From: Callaeas wilsoni
Taxonomy: Eukaryota > Chordata > Aves > Passeriformes > Callaeidae
Direction: 5' to 3'
DNA: 64,000 bases
Assembly (NCBI GenBank): GCA_013398955.1
Contig: VWPU01006282.1
Location: 124,001-188,000, forward strand
A program made the translations under genes and the position numbers. Below the pieces are notes generated by a model. The model searched no databases. It worked only from the letters and a program-made list of their open reading frames with translations, and was not told the DNA's origin. This document shows, in pieces, positions 12,501-25,420 of this stretch; the stretch's first letter is position 1; the number at the start of each line of letters is the position of its first letter.

Positions 12501-14591
12501 ACATATTTTAGGAGTTTATACAGGGATTTCCTGGGCTAGGACATCACACTTCTTTCACCTGTTCTTGATCTGAAAGCAAGGTGGGGCAGAGAGCCAGAGC
12601 AAAGCCTGAAGCCTGTGCAGAGGACAGCAGGGGTGCCTGAGCTGTCTGCATTGAGCTGAGCACACCTCAAAGCACAACACTCCTCCCACAGGAATCATTG
12701 CTGGCACCCCAACGGAGATTTATCCCCAAAGAATCCTTCTCCACAGTTTGCGGAGTGTCTCCACATTGTGATCTACAGGAGCACATGGCTGAAGCAGGTG
12801 TGAAGAATGCTGAACAATATATCCTACTGTCTCCCCTGCCCAGCTAAGGGCACGAACTCACTGAGGCGGAGCTTGGCTAATGTAGGAAGCTTCACAGGTC
12901 CCTAAAGTATACTTGAGAAACACTATAAAAAGAAACAGAATTTTTAAAGCTGATCAATAAGAGCAGCTCTTAGCACACGTGGTCAGCACCTTGTGGGAAG
13001 ACCAGCCAAATACTAAAGGCAACCCTGCATAAACCAATGTAGGACATGGTCAGATTTTGGCACAGTGGGTCAGAGAAGGAATGAGCTCCCATGGAAGACA
13101 GGGCTGCTCTTTACACCTCAGGGCAAGACAATACCTCTTGGCTTTCTCACAGAGTGTCTCTGGGACAGGAGTAACCATGGGCCTTCCACAGGCATCTGCT
13201 CAAGGGCTTTTCACCTCTACCTCAGCACTCCTGTAAGCACTGTCCGTACACAAATCCCTACTTCATCTCCCTCCCTCGGTCAGCCGGCTGCATTCCGTAT
13301 GTACCTAATGGGGTGTCAGAGAGGCTGCTGCTCTTCACACACTGTGGGTGACACACTGTACAAATTCAAAGCTCCCAGAAACATTAAACAAAGGCTTGCT
13401 CCAAGGATATGGCAGCTTTCCCACATCCCCAGCTGAGCAAATGGAAACACTTCCCAAAAGCCAAGCTGTAAAGGCTGTCCTTGGTGATTCTGTGGGCTCA
13501 GGGCTGTGTGCCAAGATGTGCTGAGCAGCTTAATAACAAACAACCACTCCTGCACTAGCCCTTTCACCACCTCCCCTGGCTCAGGGGACTACCCCAGTCC
13601 ACCTATATAGGACAAAAAATGCAAAGGGATAGTTAAACTCAGGGATAATTAAACTCCTTGAGAGCCAAAGAAAGGCACCCTAATCCTGGCAGGCTGAAAA
13701 GTACTTTTCAACATTTTGTGACATGGGAGCTTTCAGAGCAGTGATGGAGCTCATCCAGATTCCCATCCTGGGCTAGAGCTGGCGTGCATCACGCCAGGGC
13801 AATGGCTTCATTAACATCAGTGCCAGTGCCCAGCTCTCCAGCACAGGATCCCTGCAAGTACAGACAGTGCTCTGGAGACAGCTCCGGTCATCACTGAAGC
13901 CAACCGCTAAGATAAAGGCTGCCTGAAATCATCGAGGAGAGGAACTTATCACAAGAGACCTGGTGGAAACAGCAGCAGCTTTGTTTCTGTTTTGCTTTCA
14001 AAGGGTAAGCACCTTTTTCTCTCTCTATCCTACTGCTGGAGCAGAGTTTGTACATCCCATCATTCAGATGACTGACAAATTATTTCACAGAGTGTTCTTT
14101 ATCCATAGCTGTGACAAGCAAATTACACTGAATTAGGCTCATCTACCTTGGTCTCCAGGGACGCTGGATATTAAACTGTCTCAGAACTGGCAGCCTGAAG
14201 CACTGTCACCACTCAGCCTGAAGGAAGATGCTGGGATGGCTGCCCTACCCAACAAAAAAAGGCTGCTCTGTTCAGGGGAGGAACTAAAATGGGGTGTCGG
14301 GTGCACGACATTACCCATTCCTTCTGGAGAAACGAGGCTTATGGCAACGGTATTTACTCCAAATGGCAGGTCTGCAACTCCACCACTGGCTCCAAGAAAT
14401 ACTCTATGTCTTTCCTTCCTGATACACAGTAAGTCCTATGGACCCTGCAGGCTCCATTACCCCACTTTGTGGCAGCCAAACTGCCTAACCACGCCCATAA
14501 AATCATCAACAGCCGCCACACATGAAAGGCAGAGACCGCAGCTTGCCTTTCAGTGAAGCCAGAAGAAAGTTTGCCCAGCACTGGCTTCAGA

Positions 14592-14828
14592 ATGAAGGAA
14601 TCAGAATATCCTGAGTTGGAAGGGACTCACAGGGATCATCAAAGTCCCACTCCTGGCCCTGTACAGGACAACCCCAAAAACCACAGCACATGACTCAGAG
14701 GATTATCTAAGTGCTTGAACTCTGGCAGGCTTGGTGCCATAGCCATTTCCCTGGGGAACCTGTTCCACTGTCCAGCCACCCCTTGGGTGAAGAAACTTTT
14801 CCTAATGTCCAGCCCAAACCTCCCCTTA
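14592..14828 (-). mobile_element. CR1 LINE fragment, 3' end
   Basis: On the plus strand: GAGTTGGAAGGGACTCACAG, GATCATCAAAGTCCCACTCC, CCTGGGGAACCTGTTCCACT, and CTTTTCCTAATGTCCAGCC. These are antisense CR1 3' landmarks, so the element is on the minus strand. It lies in the intergenic DNA 2.3 kb beyond the CDK8 poly(A) signal. Confidence 0.88.
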
Positions 14829-17079
14829 AAAAAAAAAGCTAAAAGAAAACCTGAACACTGGTTTACCCCTCACAGTTGGGCATTGCCTGGGCACTGCCAT
14901 GGGCAACTCAGTATTTTCCTATTTATATATACATACACAGGAAAGAACAGGACAAAATCAGTCTTCTAGTTCTTCCCTCTAGGAATGTGCGACTGATCCA
15001 CCATTAATGCTGAAACCCTCTTCAGGGGGTTCAGTGCAAAAAGGGATCAGTGCAAAAGTTATTTATTTCTTCTTAAAGCAGCTGGGTCTTTATTTGGTAT
15101 GATAAATGCAGAGCTGCCACAGGCCAGGCTTGCTGAGAGTGCCAAGGTTAAGGTGCAATAGCACATTTATCGTCACGATCAAGTTAAGCTTGTAGCCCAT
15201 TTTCAACATAAGCCTACTCTAGCAAAACAATTTGTCCTTTAATCACAGCAACAAAGACAAGGTCCCAGACTCTAGCTATTTTAAATGCACTCACATGGGT
15301 CCAGATAATTGTTGGTGAGTAGGCGAACAGGGAAAAGCTTTGAAGTTCTTGAATCCAGTAACAAAAGCTGAGCCGTGCAAGGAAAGAGGCACGGCTCGCA
15401 CACTGGCTGCTGCTGCCATCTCCTCACAGGAATTTGTAACTCTTCTATTAAACTCTTCTCAAAGGTGCTTTCTTCTTTCTGCTCTCTGTAACCCTCATGT
15501 AAAAGCCCCATCAAGAGCATAACAATAGGATTAATGTATTTTTATACAGTTCAGGAAAGTAATTTAGAGCCTTGCCCTCCGTATCCCTAAAGCCAGTATT
15601 AAAAAGCTTATTTGATGCAGAAGATCCCCTGTAATTATCATGAATATGATGTGATTGACCTTATCTGCAATACAGAATCATATCCAGTCTTGAAGATAAC
15701 AGAGGTTATACCAAGCACTGAAAAACGTTTTCTTTCCAAAGTTCTAGAGAAAGAAACTTCAAGTACCTCCTAACAAATAACCAGATGGCTGAGACATCAG
15801 AACAAGTCGAATATTAAGATCTGACTTCCTTGTAGTATCTGTTTGTTGATGTAATCTGCGATACATCTACTAAAAATGAGAATACGAGTGAATGAAATTT
15901 AGAGTAGCAGGCTATTCGAAACTAAATGCAGAATATAATTTAGTTTTATTATACTTATTTGATAAGCTGCATCTACATCTCAAATGCATTCTTAATAAGA
16001 AAATTAAATTCAAGCATAAACTAATGGCAAGAGCACCTTTTGTCAACTGGATGCATTTCCTTTGGCAAAAATGAAATTAAAGCAAGCCGGCTACTTTTCA
16101 GCTGGAGACATCACAATATAGTGTTATCGAAGTCTACTTTCACATGAATAATATTATCTATTATGCATTTATATGAATATGCATCAACAGGAAACAAATC
16201 TGGGCCAATAGCACTTCAGCTAAAAAAAAGTTACTCTTGGCACCATTTGAGTACCTGGGAACAGTCTGGACATACTGAACGGGCAAGCTTAAAGCCTATA
16301 TATAAATTAAGGATAAATACTTAAAATGCTTTCACTTGAAAAGTAAACCAAGAAGTGTAAGGCATTCCCACCTATATATTCATTTGTTCTAGAAACCAAG
16401 GAAAGACAGATTTTGACACCTCTTATGTCAAAATTTAGAGGGCATCATACAGCATCATAAATTCTGCACTCAGATTTTCTTCTTGAGTTTTAAGTCTCCT
16501 GAATGCTTGAACCTGTACTCCATCCAGTCAGGTAGTTTCATCTTCACCTCAAACACAGTTTGCCTTTCAGGCTGGCTAGCGATCTGGTTTTTGTTTTGCC
16601 CCCCACTGGCATCTCAGTGCATTTGGATGAATCACACCAGCTGATATTCACACTACATGAAGCACCTGGAAAAAAATATTCTGCATGTATAGCATATATT
16701 TATGTCAAAATCATGGTGTGTTATTACCTACCAAAATAAGAATGAGCTACAGAAACCTCAGAAGAACTATCCAGACAGGAACGCCTCTGGATTTTGTAGA
16801 TGAAAAGGAGCTGTCTGATCTAGGAAATGTCACTAGTAATAAACCCACTTTTAGAGTATCTCCAGCTGATCAGCTACATGTACAGAACAAGAGTAATGCT
16901 TTATTTTTTTTTTTTTTGCTGTTTGAAAGAAATTATCTTTCTCACCAGTTAATGGAAACCTGCCTTGCAAGACAAATTCCTGTTGGATGCCATTTCTCAG
17001 GATGCAACCTGATGTAGATGTATGGATGGGGGAGCAATGTGTTTTCACTGATGAAAAGGAATACAGGCAAAGGTCATAT
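14829..17079. other. Intergenic sequence 3' of CDK8
   Basis: AT-rich sequence between a CR1 fragment and the CDK8 poly(A) site. No gene or repeat recognised. The change from GC-richer to AT-rich DNA occurs near 15000, well before the gene end. Confidence 0.75.
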
Positions 17080-18241
17080 GCAGATTTATGAAAAATAAAT
17101 TTATTACATAACACCTTGTTTTAACAATGTTTGATTTTTTTTTACTCAGAATACTTGTGTCATTCATGTAAAATAGTTTGATACAGTACATTGTATGTAA
17201 GTTTTTCCTCATAAATTCTAAGGCTCTCCTAACACCTTGTTCCTCTGCAGTAGGAATGGCACCCCTAAACAACGTGCGAACATTAAAAAAAAAAAAATTT
17301 AACTGAACAAAATTTAAAATCCACTACACCAAGCTGGTTCTCAAAAATCATGACAAAATATCTGAATGGATGCCGCACCTTTTTAGGAAATATCTTTCAT
17401 GCTTTTTTAATCCCAAAGCATGCTCACAAATCATTAACACCAACAGGAAAAAAATAAAACACTGTCTCTATGACAATCATTTTAGTTTGTTTGCTGAACC
17501 AAACATGTTTATATCAATGACAACATACTTATTTTACTATCAAATAGCAGCTTTAATACCAGTCAAGTCATAGATTTCAAAACAAAAACAAAACCTTATG
17601 TTGGAAATAAATCTTTGGGATGTTTGTAATTGCTGGGAAAAAATGCAAACGCTTTCATGTTCTTAAAAAAATCTCATCGTAGCAATCGTGTCGGTCATAA
17701 AACATTGATCTAGGTGGAAAATGAACCAACCCACAAAAGTCACTAAAAAGAAACGTCTATCAAAACTGTCTGAGAGTTACGGTTAGTTTGCTTTTTTGCC
17801 ATGGTAACATATACTATATGCTTCAAGTACCAGTTCAAAGATGTCGTGTACTATTGGTCAGATAAAGTTGTTACATCAAGAGAATTCACCACATACGACA
17901 ACAAAAATGCTTGCCCCTAGCACACTTCACAGCTTCACCTGCTACAGACTGTCACTGAAAAAAATGCATCGGTCAGTCTGAACCATGTCAAGTAAACTAC
18001 AGAAGTAGCATATCCACAACACAAACTGTGCTAGCACTTTCTTTTCAAGTCTAACCCCAAAACCAGGTACAACGTGGGAGCCCCCACTCGGCCCTGCGGC
18101 AGGGGGTGGGTCGTGGCGGTCGGACAGGTGGGAGGTGTGGTTGTACAGTACATTCTCTGGCCCAAGCCGGGCTCCTGGCACGCAGCTGCGCGGCCGGTCC
18201 TGCAGCATTAGCGACAGCGCATCGACGGCACCGGGTGCAGC
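17080..18241 (-). other. CDK8: CDK8 3' untranslated region
   Basis: About 1.16 kb lies between the stop codon and the proposed poly(A) site. The first 180 bases after the stop are GC- and CpG-rich; the rest is AT-rich. Much of it resembles the human CDK8 3' UTR as I recall it, for example the stretches around 17940-18060 and 17460-17580, which suggests strong conservation. No AATAAA on the sense strand precedes the one at 17100. The exact 3' end is inferred, within roughly 15 bases. Confidence 0.85.
17100..17105 (-). terminator. CDK8 poly(A) signal AATAAA
   Basis: The plus strand reads tttatt, so the transcript reads AATAAA within tgtaataaatttattt. It is the first canonical hexamer downstream of the stop. 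The following 60 bases are U-rich, as expected near a cleavage site, which would fall near 17080-17090. Confidence 0.8.
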
Positions 18242-18480
18242 TCAGTACCGGTGTGTCTGGTGCGAGTACTGTGGCGGCTGCTGGGAGGTAGCTGAGTATC
18301 CCATGCTGCTCTGTGGCTGCGATGTGCTTGGTCCGGGGTTGGGGTAGGCAGCATGGGGGTTGGAACGCTGCAGGGGGGAAAGCACAGACACACAACCCTT
18401 TGTAACACGTACATCACGTGACAATTTCACCTACTGACTCGTTTCTTCAAGAGGCGCCCAGCGCACGCAGTCTCAAAGCA
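18060..18480. other. CpG-rich block over the CDK8 terminal exon
   Basis: From the proximal 3' UTR through exon 13 CpG density rises sharply, with about 15 CpG in 18081-18240, while the sequence on both sides is AT-rich. It may be an intragenic CpG island or a locally GC-biased tract. No antisense gene is recognised. Confidence 0.5.
18242..18367 (-). CDS. CDK8: CDK8 exon 13, terminal coding part with stop (residues 424-464)
   Basis: The coding part has 126 bases: 41 codons and TGA at 18242-18244. The acceptor is cccctgcag|CGT. It encodes [19 protein letters not shown], then [22 protein letters not shown] read in two parts, the conserved Ser/Gln/Pro-rich end of CDK8. The exon continues without a break into the 3' UTR. 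Confidence 0.97.
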   Translation of the reverse strand, partial: RSNPHAAYPNPGPSTSQPQSSMGYSATSQQPPQYSHQTHRY

Positions 18481-18829
18481 GCTGCACTTCCAGGCTTCGT
18501 TTCACTTACTCTGATTACAGCAGGTAACAGACATCAGGAATACCAGATGAGAAAGTGACAGTTGCCAGCCTTCTGCTATCCACCCTAATGGCCTCCTGTG
18601 AATCTTCACCTATCACAGTCAAACCTCCAGCCAACCCTCCAGATGCCCACTGTGCCCCTGCACATGACACTGGGCTACCACCACTCACAGCAGTGGCCTT
18701 CTCCACTTGCTCTCTTCTCCTACCAGGAAGGTAGGCTGCGGTGGAGGTCCAGGTGAGGCATCTTACTGCTGATGAGCCACTCTGCCTTATTCTGGAGATT
18801 TTCACACATGGAGGGATATACTTGCCACC

Positions 18830-18919
18830 CTTTTGTGTGACCTAGGAGTACAGGCTGAGAGCACTGTGACTGGGCTTTTGTGTGACCTAGGAGTACAGGC
18901 TGAGAGCACTGTGACTGGG
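18830..18919. repeat. Perfect 45-bp tandem duplication
   Basis: Two identical 45-base copies, 18830-18874 and 18875-18919, stand head to tail, each starting CTTTTGTGTGACCTAGGAGT. There is no mismatch between them, which suggests a recent duplication. It lies in intron 12, just left of an old CR1 fragment. Because 45 is a multiple of three it yields a repeated 15-residue block in an antisense frame, but no gene supports that frame. Confidence 0.97.
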
Positions 18920-18999
18920 CTAAGGTGTCATTTATCAGCTTGAAGGAGAGTTTAAAGACAATAGCGACATGTTCCTCAGTGGAACCAGGTATTTCAGGC

Positions 19000-19245
19000 A
19001 AAAATGTCTTTAGATTGTGGCTTGGGAGGTTCAGGTGGGACATTGGAGGAGGGACCACTAAGGGGCCAGTACAGCACTGGAAGAACTTGCCCACAGAGTC
19101 TGTCAGGTCTCTATGAAGGTTTTTAAGACTCAGCTAAGCAAAGCCATGCTAACCTGAGTGAGGCAGAACTAGCAACGGCCCTGCTCCAAGTGAGAGACTT
19201 GGCTAGATGGTCTCTGGAGGCTCCCTTCAACCAGAACTCCCACAA
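19000..19245 (+). mobile_element. Old CR1 LINE fragment, 3' region
   Basis: The order GAAGGTTTTTAAGACTCAGC, CAGAACTAGCAACGGCCCTG, then ACTTGGCTAGATGGTCTCTG and GGAGGCTCCCTTCAACC is that of an older CR1 subfamily 3' end. Divergence is high and the left boundary is uncertain; it may extend further left. Confidence 0.6.
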
Positions 19246-19435
19246 TTATTTATTGAGTGGAGCATTCATCATTGCAAGAAGCTCTCAGCAAACCAGCAAC
19301 TGCCTACTTCAATTTTAGCCTAAAAGTTACTATTTACTGATCATGTGTTATAAATGAAAGAAGGACTGCCTATGAGAGTTGCAATCTAAGTATTTGACCA
19401 TTTAGTAGCATTTAACATTTCATTAAATTAACACA

Positions 19436-19461
19436 ATTTCGTTACATTACTGTAACGAAAT
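19436..19461. repeat. Perfect 11-bp inverted repeat
   Basis: ATTTCGTTACA is followed by a 4-base loop (TTAC) and the exact complement TGTAACGAAAT. Located in intron 12. Function unknown. Confidence 0.9.
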
Positions 19462-21222
19462 GCTGGTTTACAGTCACTTTAAGGTTTACATGTCCTCACA
19501 AACTTCGCCGCATTTAGAAACTGTATAGCTTCTGAATTCTTGATATCACAGGACGTATTATGTTTTTTGGGAAAAGCTGCTTCTAGAAGAGGTCTGGAAA
19601 CTTCTATAAAGTGACTATTCCAGGACTAGGGTATTGCTATTGAGACCTGAATAGGAAAAAATTGTGGTGAATCAACACCCTGAGAAAGTAAAATATTAAG
19701 TCACAAAATAAAAAAAAATTTTAAATCCCTTTTTTTCTTGTTGTACAGCATTTAAAACAGAAGCTATACCCAGGATGCTGAAATGATGGCAGAAATAAAA
19801 ACGGAATACTCTGCTTGTTAACACACACTCACAAGAGTGAGCTAACACCTCTGCAGAAAAGAGGGAAAAATGGCTGGACGAGCACTTAATGTCAGTGGGA
19901 ACGGACCAGCACTGCTGAACGGCACCATTAGCATAGTGACTGAACTTTGTGACATTTGCCTTCAGCCTTAAGAGAAGGACTAAGTCACTCATCAACAGAA
20001 GGATCACAGCTCTGGGTCACCCTTCTCCATGTTACAAATACTGGATGTACTTCAGAGAGCAAAAGTCTTGAACGTTGGTTTTGCCCAAGTGTGGCTCCTG
20101 TGTATAGGAAACCATCACAAGTTTAACCACTTAAAACTGCCCTTTCATTTCAGTTGTAAAACACTCCCTGCATCTTGACTTCTAAAAGAGATCTTATTTT
20201 AAGACAGAGGCAATGAAAAATCAGGTTCTTTCATGACACCCAGAGCAACAAATGGCTTTTGTTTAAGAACAAAAGTAAATATCCAGTCCTTTCTAAATAC
20301 CATTAAGCACCCAGAGGGTTATCACAAGCAAAAGCTCGGAGTAGTGGAATTGCTCCAGTGTGTTTAATCACATTGCCTTTGGGAGTGTCACATTGCAGAT
20401 TTAAACAAGGACGCAAGAAAGTCTGTGTGCCATGTGTCTACTATTTTTATGCATGGCAGAAAAAGATACAAGGTCAATGTGCCCTGCTGAGAGTAATTTG
20501 ACTTCTGAGTGAATGCGGAAACTGTTTTAGTGTGCCTTGCCCAGGAGATGGCAATCCTTCTTCACAAGCTTTATATGGGGAATTTGAGCAAATCAAATGA
20601 AGAACAAAGGAACAGGTGTTTGATTAAAACAGAGGGCTGTATTGTAATGTTTGTTTGCGGTCTCCTCAAGTTGCTGGATCAGAAGCAAAAAATGTGAGGA
20701 ATTTTTTTCAGGAAGACCTGAAACCATTAGTAGGAAACTCTTAACTGCTTTTGTTCTAGTGCTAGCAAGTTCATGTCTCCTCTCTTTGATTATCATGTTT
20801 TCCAGACACCTTAATCCAAACAAATCTACTGACTGCCTCTTTGCAAGGCTAGGGGGAAAAACATATTTTTTTGAAAACCAGGTATTTCTCCTCCTAGAGA
20901 GACAGCAGAAAAAGTGGTCAGGAGTAGTCAAGTTACCAGTAAGAGCTCCTGAGACAGAAAAGCAGCAGTTACCATTATCTTAAGGAAAGAGTATTCTGAA
21001 ATTATGTTTGTCAACAAGGGCTGCCCCCAGCTGTAATCCCAGGACAGATATCTGCGAGAACAAAAATTGTGATGAGCACGAACTGAAAACAAACCAGTGC
21101 CAACTCTGGACGAGCAATTCGAGTCCTCTGACTTGTCAGCCAGCAAACCTCAGCTCTGGCTCATAGAACTAGGAGCTGAAGTTTGTTCAAAATGCCACGA
21201 TGCAGCAGCAAAATTAGGTGAA

Positions 21223-21248
21223 GGGCATGTAAATAGGGCATGTAAATG
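21223..21248. repeat. 13-bp tandem pair
   Basis: GGGCATGTAAAT occurs twice in a row, differing only in the last base of each 13-base unit. In intron 12. Each copy holds ATGTAAAT, one base from the octamer motif. Confidence 0.9.
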
Positions 21249-22741
21249 AGGCTCCCTGACACAGTACACACAATCTCTGAATCAATCTCCTTAGATGTGT
21301 GACTCCAACCAAGGGCAAGATTAAGAAAGTTACAGCTGCATGTGTGTTCTGTTCTGTGTGCGAGTTTTTAAGAAGTGGTAGAAAGAGCCAATTAAAAGGC
21401 CAAAACAGCAATTGACTGCAGCTTGCCAGATTGAAAGGGATGAACCTCCTGTAAGAGTGCCTGTGATAGGTAATCCTACTAGAAGAAAGATGATATTTAT
21501 ACTTAGAGGCACCCCACCCTGCAGAACTGTAGTTAAGGCTCACCACTGTCTCAAACAGCTCTAAAAATGTGTATTGTTCAAGGAGAATGACTTGCAAACT
21601 GATGTGTTATTGATGTCCTGGGATAAACTGAACAAAGGCACTTGGGGACTATATGAAGGGTCTTGAAATAAAGCTCCTGAAAGTGATCTTATTTTACATT
21701 TTTGTAATACTTTCAAGTTTTGGCCAATGCTGATAGTACATGGATTTTGGTAAGGATGAAGGTAATGCCCCCACGCAGCTTCTGAGGCTATCTGGTACTC
21801 TCAGGAACAAACTATGAAATGCAAGATTTCAAAGCCCACTGGTGGCTCATGGAGAAGCCGTATCAAACTGAAAGGCAAGTTGACAGCAGCACCTTTACTG
21901 ACTCCGATTTTTAACTCTCCCTACATATTTTAACATTCCTTAAGCTTGCAATAATTTTCTTGTTCTCTAACTGCTCCCGTGAACCATTTGAAGTCTTCTC
22001 TGCTCCTCTTTTGTAATTTCTTAGCTTGTATGAGCTAAAGGTTCTGTCCTTAACACTCTTCTCCCCAGTCTCCAGTAGCAGCCTCATCCAACCCAAAAAC
22101 TCAGGTATCATTCCCTGGGATGACAAAGATATTCTTTATAGCCCAGGCTCTAATTTCTTAATGTCTGACCACAAGCTCAAATGTAGGAAGGCCAGAACAC
22201 ATTTTTCATGTTTTCCTCAAGTGTTTTTTCCCAACATGCCTCCTCATCATCCTCACTCATTGACTGCCACCACCTCACCTGTTTTCAGATCTGTAATATT
22301 TGGCTTACTCAACCTGGAATCTCCCTTGGTCTTCAAAAGAGAGATTATGACAGCATCATACCGAGTCTTTCTTTATGTCCAAAAATCATCCAAAATACTG
22401 TTTCCACATCCATTTACCCAACTGAAACCCTTGCTAAGATTCTTATTTCACAGCTTTTTTACTGCAATATCATCTGTCTCCTACCATTAGAGGCTTGTTC
22501 AAGCAAGAAATGGCATTTTTAGGTGATACAGAGCACAGCATAATAGGCTCCTGGGCCGTAACTACTAGCGTTTCCTAATACGAAGGTAGTAATTAGTAAC
22601 TCTAATAATGTCTGATCCTAATTTCCTTACTGCTAACCTAAAGAGCATCAGGATATCAACAAACCATCAACTAAATGAATCTGAAAAAAAATTGGAAGAT
22701 GTCAAAAAGTAACAGTTAATACAGTGACATTTACAAAATTA

Positions 22742-23091
<350 letters not shown>

Positions 23092-23170
23092 TTTGTCTCC
23101 TTTATCATCTGGTTCTTCTTCTGTTAAAAATTCTCGTTTTGGGTAAGGGATTTGACAACCTGCAAAAACA
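23092..23170 (-). CDS. CDK8: CDK8 exon 11 (residues 344-370)
   Basis: This exon has 79 bases. I placed the acceptor at ggggacag|TG because only this start completes Asp344 and gives [14 protein letters not shown], which the conserved protein requires. A second AG 11 bases downstream (tttttgcag|GT) looks equally good by sequence but would shift the frame. The donor is GAC AAA|GTAAGT. It encodes the start of the C-terminal tail, [12 protein letters not shown] at its end. Arg356, known to line the inhibitor pocket in human CDK8, is present. Confidence 0.95.

Positions 23171-23172
<2 letters not shown>
23160..23172 (-). promoter_or_regulatory. Tandem acceptors 11 bases apart at exon 11
   Basis: The minus strand reads acag|TGTTTTTGCAG|GTTGTC. 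The upstream AG restores the known protein. The downstream AG follows a run of five T and is a good acceptor by eye, but it drops 11 bases and leads to TGA within the same exon (23105-23107). It may therefore be a source of non-productive mRNA or simply unused. Confidence 0.6.
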
Positions 23173-24808
<1,636 letters not shown>

Positions 24809-24919
24809 TCATTTCCTGTCAAAGAACACCTATTTTCACTTGCAAAGCCCAGGACACTCAGTTCCAGTCACAAGTGTTCTATCAAAACCATTTGAAAAGT
24901 TTCCACAATGTACTAGCAA

Positions 24920-25420
24920 CTTTAATCACAAAATAATTTGGGTTGAAAGGCCTTTTCAAGGTCAGTTAGCCCAGTCCTCCACCATGGGCAGGGACATCTT
25001 TAACTAGACCACGTTGCTCAGAGCCCTGTCCAGCCTGACTTTCAACACTTAACGATGGGGCATCCACAACTTTTTGCAACCTCTTCCAGTGCCTCACCAC
25101 CCTCTGAATTAAGAATTCTTCCTAATATCCAATCTAAATCTACCTTTTTTCATTATAAAGCCATGATCTCTTGTTCTATCAAAAAATGTCCCTCTTCAGC
25201 TTTCTTGGAGATGCCCTTCCAAGTACTGAAAGGTGCTGTAAGGCCTCCCGGGAGCCTTCTCTTCTCCAGGCTGAACAAGCCCTACTCTCTCAGCCTGTCT
25301 TCAGTGGAGAGGTGCTCCGGACCTCTGCTCACCTTTATGGCCTTCCTCTGAATGCAGCACCCCAGGTGGGGTCTTGTGAACTAGGAACAGCAGACCATAA
25401 TGATTTTATTTAGCTCTAGT
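24920..25420 (-). mobile_element. CR1 LINE fragment, 5'-truncated
   Basis: Read on the plus strand, this carries the familiar antisense order of the CR1 3' region: the GGTTGAAAGG-type start, CCATGGGCAGGGACA, GATGGGGCATCCACAAC, CAGTGCCTCACCACCCTC, CTTCTCTTCTCCAGGCTGAA, and GGTGGGGTCT. The element is therefore on the minus strand, in the same sense as CDK8. It is diverged and truncated at its 5' side near 25420. Confidence 0.9.

Larger units (their letters stand above)
5321..14591. other. Intergenic sequence, no gene recognised
   Basis: Mixed composition. The longest open frame of the window (7215-7913, plus strand, 232 codons) lies here; it has no recognisable domain, a Cys/Pro/Ser-heavy composition and no family resemblance. 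Low-repeat stretches at 5330-5640, 9590-9830 and 10780-10990 look like possible conserved non-coding DNA, but I cannot test this. Confidence 0.7.

Noticed and set aside
18720..19094. Minus-strand open frame with a repeated 15-residue block
   Set aside because: The repeat comes from the 45-bp tandem duplication, and the rest overlaps an old CR1 fragment in the opposite orientation.
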